Numbered from the stretch's first letter, positions 27,877 through 36,628 are shown. The stretch is 64,000 nucleotides of DNA from Streptomyces sp. NBS 14/10 (GCF_002224125.1 NZ_NCSM01000080.1:34396-98395), one strand, 5' to 3'. Notes: generated by a model not told the origin, from the letters alone. Program-made: numbers and translations.

Positions 27877-27901
27877 GAAGGCCGCCCGAGGGGCGGCCTT
27901 C
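27877..27901 (+). terminator. trp attenuator terminator
   Basis: Arms GAAGGCCGCCC (27877-27887) and GGGCGGCCTTC (27891-27901) pair perfectly around GAG and are followed by GGCGTTT. It lies between the Trp-rich leader peptide and the anthranilate synthase start, the standard place of a ribosome-mediated attenuator. Confidence 0.92.
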
Positions 27902-27946
27902 GGCGTTTCCGCGGGTCGTTCCTCCCTCCCGGAAGGAACCACCGCA

Positions 27947-29899
27947 ATGCACAGTGATCCGCGCCACGACCCGGACGCGATCGTCCAGCGGCTGCTGGCC
28001 GCCGACTGCCCGCCCTTCGCCCTGCTGCACCGCCGTACGCCGGGCCACGCCCCCGACACCGTCGAGGTGCTGCTCGGCCCGGTCACCGAGGTGGCGCGGC
28101 TGACCGACATCCCGCTGCCGACCGGGGCGCCGGCCACCCGCGCGCCCGTGCGCGACGCGCTGGCGCTGGTGCCGTTCCGGCAGATCCGCGAGCGCGGGTT
28201 CGACGTACGGGACGACGGGACGCCGCTGGCCGTGCTGCGGCCCGAGGAGACGTACGAGCTGCCGCTGGGCGAGGTGCTGGACGCGCTGCCCGCGCACCAG
28301 GTGCGGGTCGAGGGCGGGGCCTTCGACGTGGCCGACGACGACTACGCGGCGATCGTCGAGCGGGTCGTCGAGGACGAGATCGGGACCGGCGAGGGCGCGA
28401 ACTTCGTGATCCGCAGGACGTTCCGGGGCGAGATCCCCGGCTTCGACCGCGCCGACGCGCTCGCGCTGTTCCGCCGGCTGCTGGCCGGGGAGCGCGGCGC
28501 GTACTGGACGTATGTCGTCCGGCTGGCGGACGGCCGGACGCTGGTGGGCGCCAGCCCCGAGGTGCATGTGCGGATGTCCGGCGGGACGGTCGTGATGAAC
28601 CCGATCAGCGGGACGTACCGCTATCCCCGGGACGGGGCCCGGCTGGACGGGCTGCTGGAGTTTCTGCACGACCGCAAGGAGGTGGAGGAGCTGTCCATGG
28701 TCGTGGACGAGGAGCTGAAGATGATGTGCACCGTCGGCGACATGGGCGGCGTGGTGGTCGGCCCCCGCCTCAAGGAGATGGCACACCTCGCGCACACCGA
28801 GTACGAGCTGCGCGGCCGCTCCTCCCTCGACGTCCGGGAGGTGCTGCGGGAGACGATGTTCGCGGCGACGGTGACCGGCTCGCCGGTGCAGAACGCCTGC
28901 CGGGTGATCGAGCGGTACGAGCCCGCCGGGCCGGACGGCGCGGGGCGCGGCTACTACGCGGGGGCGCTCGCGCTCATCGGGCGGGACGCCGGCGGCGCGC
29001 AGACCCTGGACTCGCCGATCCTGATCCGCACCGCCGACATCGACGGCGCCGGCGCGCTGCGGGTGCCGGTCGGGGCGACGCTCGTACGCCACTCCGACCC
29101 GCGCGGCGAGGTCGCCGAGACCCACGCCAAGGCGGCCGGGGTGCTCACCGCCCTCGGCGTGCGCCCCGCGCCCGCGGGGCGGGCCGGCGGCCCCGCGCTC
29201 CCCCGCCTGGCGGACGACCCCCGGGTACGGGCGGCGCTGGACGCCCGGCGGGCCGACCTGGCCCCGTTCTGGCTGCGGATGCACACGCCCGAGACCGCGC
29301 CCCCGGCGCCGACCGGGCACGCTCTGGTGGTCGACGGCGAGGACACCTTCACCGCGATGCTGGCCCATCTGCTGCGGACCACCGGGCTGACGGTGACCGT
29401 GCGGCGGTTCGACGAGCCGGGGGTACGGGAGGCGGCGCTGGCCCATGACGGGCCGGTGGTGCTCGGCCCGGGGCCGGGCGACCCGTCGGATATGACCGAC
29501 CCGAAGATGCGGTTCCTGCGCGAGCTGACGGCGGACCTGGTGCGCGGGCACCGACACGGGCTGCTGGGCGTGTGCCTGGGGCACGAGCTGCTGGCGGCCG
29601 AGCTGGGTCTTGAGGTCGTACGGAAGGACGTGCCGTTCCAGGGCGCGCAGGAGCGGATCGGCTTCTTCGGACGCGAGGAGACCGTCGGCTTCTACAACAC
29701 CTTCACCGCCCGGTGCGACGAGTCGGCCGCGGCCGAGCTCGCGATGCACCAGGTGGAGGTGAGCCACGACCCGGCGACCGGGGAGGTGCACGCCCTGCGC
29801 GGCCCGAACTTCGCGGGCGTGCAGTTCCACCCCGAGTCCGTACTGACACTCAATGGCGCGACGATTGTCGCCGAGCTCCTGGCAGCCGTCCTCGTCTGA
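27947..29899 (+). CDS. Fused anthranilate synthase (TrpE-TrpG)
   Basis: The 650-aa protein joins a chorismate-utilising domain (about 1-420) with a glutamine amidotransferase domain (about 440-650). The first has NPISGTYRYPRDG, EELKMMCTVGDMGGVVVGPRLKEMAHLAHTEYELRG and FAATVTGSPVQNACRVIERYE; the second has the GVCLGHELLAAELGL nucleophile Cys and VQFHPESVLT His-Glu pair. This architecture makes anthranilate from chorismate and glutamine, and the fusion is shared with PhzE-like enzymes. The trp leader and attenuator upstream show that it serves tryptophan synthesis. RBS GGAAGGA precedes the ATG. Confidence 0.93.
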   Translation: MHSDPRHDPDAIVQRLLAADCPPFALLHRRTPGHAPDTVEVLLGPVTEVARLTDIPLPTGAPATRAPVRDALALVPFRQIRERGFDVRDDGTPLAVLRPEETYELPLGEVLDALPAHQVRVEGGAFDVADDDYAAIVERVVEDEIGTGEGANFVIRRTFRGEIPGFDRADALALFRRLLAGERGAYWTYVVRLADGRTLVGASPEVHVRMSGGTVVMNPISGTYRYPRDGARLDGLLEFLHDRKEVEELSMVVDEELKMMCTVGDMGGVVVGPRLKEMAHLAHTEYELRGRSSLDVREVLRETMFAATVTGSPVQNACRVIERYEPAGPDGAGRGYYAGALALIGRDAGGAQTLDSPILIRTADIDGAGALRVPVGATLVRHSDPRGEVAETHAKAAGVLTALGVRPAPAGRAGGPALPRLADDPRVRAALDARRADLAPFWLRMHTPETAPPAPTGHALVVDGEDTFTAMLAHLLRTTGLTVTVRRFDEPGVREAALAHDGPVVLGPGPGDPSDMTDPKMRFLRELTADLVRGHRHGLLGVCLGHELLAAELGLEVVRKDVPFQGAQERIGFFGREETVGFYNTFTARCDESAAAELAMHQVEVSHDPATGEVHALRGPNFAGVQFHPESVLTLNGATIVAELLAAVLV

Positions 29900-29903
29900 C
29901 AGC

Positions 29904-29940
29904 CCTCGGCCGCCCGGGACGCAGCCCCGGGCGGCCGAGG
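29904..29940. terminator. Bidirectional terminator, anthranilate synthase / pfkA
   Basis: Perfect 15-bp arms CCTCGGCCGCCCGGG and CCCGGGCGGCCGAGG with a 7-nt loop fill the 45-bp gap between two converging genes. Confidence 0.9.
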
Positions 29941-29944
29941 CACT

Positions 29945-30973
29945 TCAGCCGAAGAAGACCTCGGCCTCGGCGTACAGGGAGAGGTCCACGGTCTTCAGCC
30001 GTGCGGTGGCCTCCGTGAGGGGGACGCGGACGATGTCGGTGCCGCGAAGCGCGACCATCTTGCCGTAGTCCTCGTCCCGGACGGCGTCGATGGCGTGCAG
30101 CCCGAAGCGGGTGGCGAGCCAGCGGTCGAAGGCGCTGGGGGTGCCGCCGCGCTGGACGTGGCCGAGGACGGTGGTGCGGGCCTCCTTGCCGGTGCGCTTC
30201 TCGATCTCCTTGGCCAGCCACTCGCCGATACCGGAGAGCCGGACATGGCCGAAGGAGTCGAGCGTCCCGTCCTTGAGCACCGCGTCGCCGCCCTTGGGCA
30301 TGGCGCCCTCCGCGACGACGACGATCGGGGCGTAACGGATCTTGAAGCGGGACTCGACCCAGGCGCAGATCTGGTCCACGTCGAAGCGCTGCTCGGGGAT
30401 GAGGATGACGTTGGCGCCGCCGGCCAGCCCGGAGTGAAGGGCGATCCAGCCCGCGTGACGGCCCATCACCTCCACGACGAGGACGCGCATATGCGATTCG
30501 GCCGTGGTGTGGAGGCGGTCGATGGCCTCGGTGGCGATGTTGACGGCGGTGTCGAAACCGAAGGTGTAGTCGGTGGCGGACAGGTCGTTGTCGATGGTCT
30601 TGGGGACGCCGACACAGCGGATCCCGTACTCACTGGACAGCCGCGCGGCCACGCCGAGCGTGTCCTCGCCGCCGATCGCGATGAGCGCGTCCACTTCCTC
30701 CTTGGCGAGGTTTTCCTTGACCCGGCGGATGCCGTCCTGACTCTTGAGGGGGTTGGTGCGGGAGGACCCGAGAATCGTGCCGCCGCGCGGCAGGATGCCG
30801 CGCACGGCCTGGATGTCGAGGGTCACGGTGTCGCCCTCGAGTGGACCGCGCCAGCCGTCCCGGAAGCCGACGAAGTCGTAGCCGTATCCCTGCACGCCCT
30901 TGCGGACGACGGCGCGGATGACCGCGTTGAGCCCGGGGCAGTCACCGCCACCGGTCAGCACTCCGACCCGCAT
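29945..30973 (-). CDS. pfkA: 6-phosphofructokinase, PPi-type active site
   Basis: The 342-aa enzyme belongs to PfkA family B2-like actinobacterial phosphofructokinases, which phosphorylate fructose 6-phosphate. It has GVLTGGGDCPGLNAVIR, GGTILGSSRTNPL, GGEDT (101-105), PKTIDNDL (124-131) and VVEVMGRHAGWIAL. Asp104 and the Lys of PKTIDND are the residues that mark PPi-dependent enzymes; ATP enzymes have Gly at both places. The donor may thus be pyrophosphate, though some actinobacterial ATP enzymes carry one of the two changes. ATG at 30971-30973. Confidence 0.92.
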   Translation of the reverse strand: MRVGVLTGGGDCPGLNAVIRAVVRKGVQGYGYDFVGFRDGWRGPLEGDTVTLDIQAVRGILPRGGTILGSSRTNPLKSQDGIRRVKENLAKEEVDALIAIGGEDTLGVAARLSSEYGIRCVGVPKTIDNDLSATDYTFGFDTAVNIATEAIDRLHTTAESHMRVLVVEVMGRHAGWIALHSGLAGGANVILIPEQRFDVDQICAWVESRFKIRYAPIVVVAEGAMPKGGDAVLKDGTLDSFGHVRLSGIGEWLAKEIEKRTGKEARTTVLGHVQRGGTPSAFDRWLATRFGLHAIDAVRDEDYGKMVALRGTDIVRVPLTEATARLKTVDLSLYAEAEVFFG

Positions 30974-31340
30974 CGTTTTTCCCTTCTCCCATGAAAACGC
31001 GTGAATGACCCGATACGGGAAGCCACGCTAACGGTGATCCAGGTCACACGGGATAGGGCGGGGAGTGAATCCCCTGTGCGCAGGGGCAGTTGACGGCCAA
31101 CTTCACTCGAACGAGCGGTGTTGACCGGTGACGCGTCCCCCTTTTTTACGGATCGGTTCTCCCCCAGCTACCGCTGGGAGGTGCCCCCAGGGGGCGCTAC
31201 AGCCCCTGTCGACGGTCGACCACGCGGCGGTAGCCGCATATCGACAGCAGCCTCGGCCACTCGTACCTCGCGGCCTCCGCGCGCTCTCCCTTTCACAGTG
31301 ACATCAGCGCCTCCGGCGCGGGCGGCCACGCCCCTTCGGC
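30974..31340. other. Intergenic region upstream of pfkA
   Basis: This 367-bp stretch carries the pfkA promoter region (AT-richer at 30974-31020), a run of six T at 31142-31147, copy 3 of the dispersed hairpin repeat and a GCCCCCAGGGGGC hairpin at 31185-31197, which may end the two-component operon. I see no gene in it. Confidence 0.6.
31158..31189. repeat. Dispersed hairpin repeat, copy 3
   Basis: TCTCCCCCAGCTACCGCTGG followed by GAGGTGCCCCCA is the best-conserved of three copies (others at 9547 and 11271). It lies at the 3' end of the response regulator gene and could serve as its terminator. Confidence 0.8.
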
Positions 31341-32087
31341 TCACTCGCCGGCGCCGGTGTCCAGGCCGCGTTCGATCGCGTATCGCACCAGCTCGACGCG
31401 GTTGTGCAACTGCAGCTTGCCGAGGGTGTTCTGGACGTGGTTCTGCACCGTGCGATGCGAGATGACCAGCCGCTCGGCGATCTGCTTGTACGACAGCCCC
31501 TTGGCCACCAGCCGCAGCACCTCCTTCTCCCGCTCGGTCAGCCGGGGGGCGACGGGGCGGTCGGGCGCGGCGGGGGCGGGGTCGGTCGCCAGTCGGCGGT
31601 ACTCGCCGAGCACCAGACCCGCGAGGCCGGGGGTGAACACCGGCTCCCCGGCGGCGGTCCGGCGCACCGCGTCCAGCAGATCCTCCGTGCTGGCCGATTT
31701 GAGCAGATAGCCGGTCGCGCCGGACTTCACCGCCTCAAGGACGTCCGCGTGCTCCCCGCTCGCGGACAGGACGAGTACGCGCGGGCCGGACGGGCCCGAC
31801 TCGCCGCCCACGAGCTGCTTGCAGACCTCGACCCCGGGCAGCCCGGGGAGGTTGAGGTCGAGCACCAGGACGTCGGGGTTCGCGGCCTTGGCGCGGCGTA
31901 CGGCCTGGGGGCCGTCCCCCGCCGTGGCCACCACCGCGAACCCGGCCTCGGACAGATCGCGGGCGACGGCGTCGCGCCACATCGGGTGGTCGTCGACCAC
32001 CATCACGGTCACGGGCCGCTCCTCGCCCCCGCCGCCCTGCCCGCCGGCCGGTGTGCCGCCCTGTCCGCTGTCCTGCCGCTCGGTCAT
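31341..32087 (-). CDS. NarL/LuxR-family response regulator
   Basis: The 248-aa protein has an N-terminal Gly/Gln-rich lead (1-25), a receiver domain with acidic pair D32-D33, phosphoacceptor D77 (VLVLDLNLPG) and K130 (YLLKSAS), and a C-terminal LuxR helix-turn-helix LTEREKEVLRLVAKGLSYKQIAERLVISHRTVQNHVQNTLGKLQ. Its start overlaps the stop of the histidine kinase gene (ATGA), so the two form one unit. Targets are unknown. Confidence 0.94.
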   Translation of the reverse strand: MTERQDSGQGGTPAGGQGGGGEERPVTVMVVDDHPMWRDAVARDLSEAGFAVVATAGDGPQAVRRAKAANPDVLVLDLNLPGLPGVEVCKQLVGGESGPSGPRVLVLSASGEHADVLEAVKSGATGYLLKSASTEDLLDAVRRTAAGEPVFTPGLAGLVLGEYRRLATDPAPAAPDRPVAPRLTEREKEVLRLVAKGLSYKQIAERLVISHRTVQNHVQNTLGKLQLHNRVELVRYAIERGLDTGAGE

Positions 32088-33337
32088 CGTCCGGTCTCCC
32101 CCTGTCGCGGAACGCTCAACTCAACCTCGGTGCCCTGCCCGGGGGCCGAGATCCACTCGGCGCTGCCGCCCAGATCGCGCAGGCGCCCCCGGATGGACAG
32201 CGCCACACCGAGCCGCCCCTCGCGCTCGGCGTCGGCCAGCCGCCCCTCGGGGATGCCGGGCCCGTCGTCGCGGACGGTCACCGTGACCACGTCCGGCTCG
32301 TCCTCGACCAGGATCCAGGTGTGCGCGTCCTCCCCCGCGTGCACCCGTACATTGTCCAGGGCCGCACCGACAGCGGCCGCGAGTTCGGCGGCGGCCTCGG
32401 CGGGGAGCGGTACGGCGGTGCCGGGCCCGGAGAAGGTGACGCGGGAGCCGGCGTGCCGGGCCAACAGGGCCAGCAGATCGGACTGTTCGCCTTCGGCCGC
32501 CCCCTCCGCGGTGGGCGCGTCGGCCGCGACCTTCAGCAGTACGGCCCCGGCCGGCTCCACCGACTCCGCAGCGCCGGCCGTGGCGGCCACCGGCCCGGTC
32601 GCCGGCCCGGTGGAGATCAGCGTGCGCAGCGCGATCTCCTGTTCCCCCGCCATCTGTCCCAGCTCGGCCGCCTCCCCGCCGATCGCGGCGCCCCGCCGCT
32701 GCACCATGGCGAGGACCTGCAGCACGCTGTCGTGGATATCGCGGGCCAGCCGCTCCCGTTCGCGCGTGGCCGCCTCGATCCGCAGCGCGCGGGCCAGGGT
32801 GCGCTCACTGGCGCGGGCCACCTCGACCACATAGCCGATCGCCACGCTCGCCACCCACACCAGCATGAGCATATGGACGGCGTCCTGGGCGAATCCGCCG
32901 CGCTCGATGATGTTGGCCGCGCAGACGACGGTGGAGGCCCAGGCGGCCCACCGCCAGCCGCCCTTGATCGCGAAGCCGAGCACGGCTCCGGCCGTCCATA
33001 TCGACGGCAGGGTGGGCGTGCCTTCGGCGATGCGGTCGTGGGTGTCGACGAGCGGGGTGAGCAGGATGCCGACCACCGCGACGGTCAGATCACCGGCCAG
33101 GAAGCGCAGGGTGCACCGCTCGGCCGAGGAGACCATGCGGACGGTGAGCGCGGTCCACAGGGTCAGCACGGCCATATAGGCGCCCGCGCCGAGCGGGTGG
33201 TCGTAGTTGTCGTAGGCGTACGCGTAGAGGGTGAGCGCGTACAGCAGCGTGAGCACCCGATAGGCGGTCAGCGCCCGCCAGAGGGGCTGCTCCACCGACA
33301 TGCGCACGACACGCTCGCCCTTGGGACGCTGCGCCAC
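32084..33337 (-). CDS. NarL-type sensor histidine kinase
   Basis: The 417-aa kinase has about six N-terminal membrane segments (roughly residues 22-175) with almost no extracytoplasmic domain, a HisKA_3 dimerisation helix with H202 (RERLARDIHDSVLQVLAMVQRRG), and a HATPase domain with ALDNVRVHAGEDAHTW, VRDDGPGIPEGRLAD and GRLGVALSIRGRL. The GTG at 33335-33337 is preceded by GGGGGAA; an ATG at 33299-33301 would drop 12 residues. The two-component partner follows with a 4-bp overlap. Confidence 0.92.
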   Translation of the reverse strand: MAQRPKGERVVRMSVEQPLWRALTAYRVLTLLYALTLYAYAYDNYDHPLGAGAYMAVLTLWTALTVRMVSSAERCTLRFLAGDLTVAVVGILLTPLVDTHDRIAEGTPTLPSIWTAGAVLGFAIKGGWRWAAWASTVVCAANIIERGGFAQDAVHMLMLVWVASVAIGYVVEVARASERTLARALRIEAATRERERLARDIHDSVLQVLAMVQRRGAAIGGEAAELGQMAGEQEIALRTLISTGPATGPVAATAGAAESVEPAGAVLLKVAADAPTAEGAAEGEQSDLLALLARHAGSRVTFSGPGTAVPLPAEAAAELAAAVGAALDNVRVHAGEDAHTWILVEDEPDVVTVTVRDDGPGIPEGRLADAEREGRLGVALSIRGRLRDLGGSAEWISAPGQGTEVELSVPRQGETGR

Positions 33338-33362
33338 TTCCCCACCCCCGCGCCGGACGCGG

Positions 33363-34121
33363 TTACGCGCCGGCCTTGTCCCCGCCCTGATCCCCGGTCT
33401 GGTCCCCGGACTTGTCGTCGCGTTTACGGGCCGCCTCGGCATCCGCGAGCTGCCGCTTGGCGACGGTCGCGTAGATGTCGACGTACTCCTGCCCGGACAG
33501 CTTCATGATCTCGTACATGACCTCGTCGGTCACCGAGCGCAGGATGAAGCGGTCGTTGTCCATGCCGTGGTAGCGGCTGAAGTCCAGCGGCTTGCCGATA
33601 CGGATGCCCGGGCGCATCAGCTTGGGCATGACCTTGCCCGGTGGCTGGATCTTCTCGGTGTCGATCATCGCGACCGGGAGCACCGGGGCGCCCGTTGCCA
33701 GCGCCACCCGCGCCAGACCGCCCGGTTTACCGCGGTAAAGCCGCCCGTCCGGTGAACGCGTGCCCTCCGGGTAGATGCCGAACAGCTCACCGCGCTCCAG
33801 CACCTCGATACCGCTCTTGATCGCGGCCTCGCTCGCACCGCGCCCGCCCGAGCGGTCCACCGGCAACTGCCCGACGCCCTTGAAGAACGCGGCGGTCAGC
33901 TTGCCCTTCACGCCCGGGGTGGTGAAGTACTCCTGCTTGGCGATGAAGGTGACCTTGCGATCGAGCATCGCGGGGAGGAAGAAGGAGTCGGAGAACGACA
34001 GATGGTTGCTGGCGAGAATGGCCGGCCCCTCGGCGGGGACGTTCTCCAGTCCCTCCACCCAGGGCCGGAAGGCAAGCTTCAACGCTCCGCCGACCGACAG
34101 CTTCATGGCGCCGTAGAACAA
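33363..34121 (-). CDS. 1-acylglycerol-3-phosphate acyltransferase family protein
   Basis: This PlsC-type acyltransferase (252 aa) carries the catalytic NHxxxxD motif ASNHLSFSDSFFLP, the GVGQLPVDRSGGRGASEAAIKSG block and YPEGTRSPDGRLYRGKPG. It should acylate lysophosphatidate or a related lysophospholipid or glycolipid at the membrane. The start is a TTG at 34119-34121, chosen because the FYGAMK segment upstream of the first ATG (34106) looks like part of the fold. The tail is Asp/Lys/Gly-rich (DDKSGDQTGDQGGDKAG). Confidence 0.88.
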   Translation of the reverse strand: MFYGAMKLSVGGALKLAFRPWVEGLENVPAEGPAILASNHLSFSDSFFLPAMLDRKVTFIAKQEYFTTPGVKGKLTAAFFKGVGQLPVDRSGGRGASEAAIKSGIEVLERGELFGIYPEGTRSPDGRLYRGKPGGLARVALATGAPVLPVAMIDTEKIQPPGKVMPKLMRPGIRIGKPLDFSRYHGMDNDRFILRSVTDEVMYEIMKLSGQEYVDIYATVAKRQLADAEAARKRDDKSGDQTGDQGGDKAGA

Positions 34122-34222
34122 CCGAGGACCTCGCCTGTATCCGACCTGTACCCGACGAGGAGACCTTAACGTGCCTACCCCCTGTGCGGCGCGCCGCGTA
34201 CGCTGAGATCCCGGGCCGCCCG

Positions 34223-34286
34223 GCCCCGTTATGCGACTGCCAGTTACACCGACTGCCCGTTACACCGACCGCCCGTTACATCGAAC
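34223..34286. repeat. 16-bp tandem repeat upstream of the esterase
   Basis: GCCAGTTACACCGACT, GCCCGTTACACCGACC and GCCCGTTACATCGAAC follow each other at 34239, 34255 and 34271, with a diverged fourth copy at 34223-34238. The last copy ends 12 bp before the GTG start and touches its ribosome binding site. Confidence 0.85.
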
Positions 34287-34297
34287 GGAGATCCGCG

Positions 34298-35125
34298 GTG
34301 CCGCTCCTCCCCGGGGCCCAGCCGTTCCGCCACGACGGCGGAGAGATCGGCGTCCTCGTCTGTCATGGCTTCACCGGCTCGCCCCAATCGGTCCGCCCCT
34401 GGGCCGAGCACCTTGCGGGGCAGGGCCTGACGGTGTCTCTGCCGCTGCTGCCCGGCCACGGCACCCGCTGGCAGGAGCTCGCGATCACCAGCCGGGAGGA
34501 CTGGTACGCCGAACTGGACCGGGAGCTGCGCGGGCTCGCCGAGCGGTGCCGTCAGGTGTTCGTCTGCGGTCTTTCCATGGGCGGCGCGCTCGCCCTGAGG
34601 CTGGCCGCCCGGCACGGGGCGCGGGTCAGCGGGGTCGCCCTGGTGAACCCGGCCCACAAGATGCACGACCGGGCGGCCCCGGCGCTGCCCCTGCTGCGCC
34701 ATCTGGTCCCCTCCGTCAAGGGCATCGTGAGCGATATCGCGAAGCCGGGCACGCCGGAGTCGGGCTATGACCGGGTGCCGCTGAACGGCGCGTACCAGCT
34801 GCGCCGGCTGCTCCAGGAAGTGGACGCCGAACTGCCGCGGGTGACCCAGCCGCTGCTGTTGATGCACAGCGCGCAGGACCATGTGGTGCCGCCGGTCGAC
34901 TCGGCGCGCATCCTGAGCCGGATCTCCTCCGCGGACGTCACCGAGCTGGTGCTGGAGCGCAGCTACCACGTGGCGACGCTGGACCACGACGCGGAGCTGA
35001 TCTTCGCCGAGACCCACGCGTTCATCAGCAGGCTGACGCGGGGTATCGATCAGGACAGCGGGGATGTTGTCCCAGGGACGGAAACGCGACTTGGGAAGGG
35101 GGTGGCGGCCAGTGGCGGAGCGTGA
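34298..35125 (+). CDS. Alpha/beta-hydrolase, carboxylesterase type
   Basis: The 275-aa protein resembles the Est30 monoacylglycerol-lipase-like esterases: oxyanion-hole CHGFTGSPQSVRPWAEHLA, LLPGHGTRWQELA, nucleophile GLSMGGALALRLA, acid LLMHSAQDHVVPP and base ERSYHVATLDHD. GTG start at 34298, with CGGAG 7 nt before it. Its 3' end overlaps the next gene by 14 bp. The lipid acyltransferase gene is divergent, hinting at lipid turnover, but the substrate is not known. Confidence 0.9.
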   Translation: MPLLPGAQPFRHDGGEIGVLVCHGFTGSPQSVRPWAEHLAGQGLTVSLPLLPGHGTRWQELAITSREDWYAELDRELRGLAERCRQVFVCGLSMGGALALRLAARHGARVSGVALVNPAHKMHDRAAPALPLLRHLVPSVKGIVSDIAKPGTPESGYDRVPLNGAYQLRRLLQEVDAELPRVTQPLLLMHSAQDHVVPPVDSARILSRISSADVTELVLERSYHVATLDHDAELIFAETHAFISRLTRGIDQDSGDVVPGTETRLGKGVAASGGA

Positions 35126-35732
35126 GCCGAACGAGAACGAGGCCGGCGCGCGGGACGACGACGCCGCGTTCGCCGAGATCGTCGCGGCGTACGACAAGGA
35201 GACCCGGGACCCGGAGGGCCCGGCACCGTGGCCCGAGGCCGAAGATCTCCCCGCCGACGCGCAGCGCGCGGGCGGCGAGGACGACGCGGCGGCGGATGCG
35301 GACGACGCGGCCGACGGGGACGAAGGGCGCGGCAAAGGCAGCCCGGCGGCGGGGGCCGGTCCGGTGGACGTGGCCAAGCCCGATAAGCCCCTGGGCAGCT
35401 TCATCGTGTACGCGCCGGGCGTCGGCCCGCGCGACTGGGAGCCCGCCGAGCCGTCCGACGACGACTTCGACGAGACCGACGAAGGCCACTTCGTCCCGCC
35501 CGAGCCACCGCCGCTCCCCGAGTCCGACACCACCTCCCGCTTCGCCTGGCTGGGCGTCCTGGGCGGCCCGCTGTTGCTGCTCGGTGTGGTGCTGTTCCAG
35601 GTGGAGCTGACCTGGTGGATCACCACGCTCGGGGTGGGCGGCTTCCTGGGCGGCTTCACCACGCTGGTGCTGCGGATGAAGGACGACGACGAGGAAGAGG
35701 ACGAGGACCCGGGGCGCGGCGCGGTCGTCTGA
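35112..35732 (+). CDS. Acidic membrane protein of unknown function
   Basis: The first 150 residues of this 206-aa protein are strongly acidic and Ala/Gly/Pro-rich (many DD and AAD runs), with DKPLGSFIVYAPGVGPRDWEP as the one conserved-looking segment. Two membrane helices follow at about residues 147-165 and 170-190 (FAWLGVLGGPLLLLGVVLF, WITTLGVGGFLGGFTTLVL), then a DDDEEEDED tail. It overlaps the esterase 3' end by 14 bp, so the genes are probably co-expressed. I do not recognise a family. Confidence 0.78.
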   Translation: MAEREPNENEAGARDDDAAFAEIVAAYDKETRDPEGPAPWPEAEDLPADAQRAGGEDDAAADADDAADGDEGRGKGSPAAGAGPVDVAKPDKPLGSFIVYAPGVGPRDWEPAEPSDDDFDETDEGHFVPPEPPPLPESDTTSRFAWLGVLGGPLLLLGVVLFQVELTWWITTLGVGGFLGGFTTLVLRMKDDDEEEDEDPGRGAVV

Positions 35733-35767
35733 CCGAAGCGACGGGGGCCATCCCGCAGCGACCCTGA

Positions 35768-35835
35768 TTTGCGGTGAGTACGGGACAGCGACACGCCGAC
35801 GTTACGGCGTGTCGCTGTCCCGTACTCACCGCAAA
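35768..35835. terminator. 31-bp perfect inverted repeat, convergent terminator
   Basis: Arms 35768-35798 and 35805-35835 are perfectly complementary over 31 bp with the 6-nt loop ACGTTA. The right arm runs ten bases into the 3' end of the nuclease/phosphatase gene and covers its stop codon (35826-35828). It should stop transcription from both sides. Confidence 0.93.
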
Positions 35836-36608
35836 GTCACTGGCCTGGGAAGCCTGAGGGCCGCGAGGACCGGGAGGTGGTCCGAGGCCGCCCTCAGGTC
35901 CGCCTCGGTGACCCCGGGCAGCCCGGTCGGCACCCCGCAGCCGAGGATCTCCACACCCTCGGTCGCGAACAGCCCGTCGATACGCTCACGCGGCTGCTCC
36001 GGCGGATACGTCAGCTCGCTCCCCCAGGGCTCGGTCGCCCAGGCGTCGCGCAGCGATCCGGCCAGCCGCCGGAAGGCGCGGCCCTCGGGCGGATCGTTGA
36101 TGTCACCGGCCAGGACGGTGTACGGGACGTCGAGCCGGGCGAGGTGGTCCAGGACCATCCCCGCCTGGTCGTGGCGCTGGGCCTCGGCCAGGCTCAGATG
36201 GCAGCTGACCACGCCGAGCCTGATGCCGTTGGCACCCCGGTGCCCGCCCCCGAAGCGCAGCACGGCGGTGGCCAGGCCGCGCCGGTGCAGCCCGGGGACG
36301 TGGGGCAGCAGGATGTCCTCGGTCCGCTCCACATGGGCGCGCAGCGAGGTCAGCAGCATCGGGCCGGTGGCGGTGGCGCCGCCGGTGGTGTGGACCAGGC
36401 CGGTCTCGCGGGCCAGCCAGGAGGCGGCCTTGCGCCAGCGGAAGAAGCGCGGCGCCTCCTGGACGCACAGCACGTCGGGGGCGCAGGCCCGGACCACCCG
36501 GACCAGCGCCTCACGGTCGTCGCGCATCGAGCGGATGTTGTAGCTGAGCACCCGCACCACCGCCGCGTCCTGGTCGGTGGCCGATGCCGGCAGGTCCGCG
36601 AGCACCAT
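35826..36608 (-). CDS. Endonuclease/exonuclease/phosphatase family protein
   Basis: This 260-aa protein has the metal-dependent hydrolase motifs of the DNase I-like fold: VRVLSYNIRSMRDDREALV, DVLCVQEAPRF, LGVVSCHLSLAEAQR, TVLAGDINDPPEGRAF, IDGLFA and ASDHLPVLAAL. The substrate may be a nucleic acid, phosphoinositide or other phosphodiester. ATG at 36606-36608, 20 bp downstream of glkA. The stop codon lies inside a long hairpin. Confidence 0.88.
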   Translation of the reverse strand: MVLADLPASATDQDAAVVRVLSYNIRSMRDDREALVRVVRACAPDVLCVQEAPRFFRWRKAASWLARETGLVHTTGGATATGPMLLTSLRAHVERTEDILLPHVPGLHRRGLATAVLRFGGGHRGANGIRLGVVSCHLSLAEAQRHDQAGMVLDHLARLDVPYTVLAGDINDPPEGRAFRRLAGSLRDAWATEPWGSELTYPPEQPRERIDGLFATEGVEILGCGVPTGLPGVTEADLRAASDHLPVLAALRLPRPVTLR

Positions 36609-36628
36609 GTGTCGTCCCCCCGGCCCCG

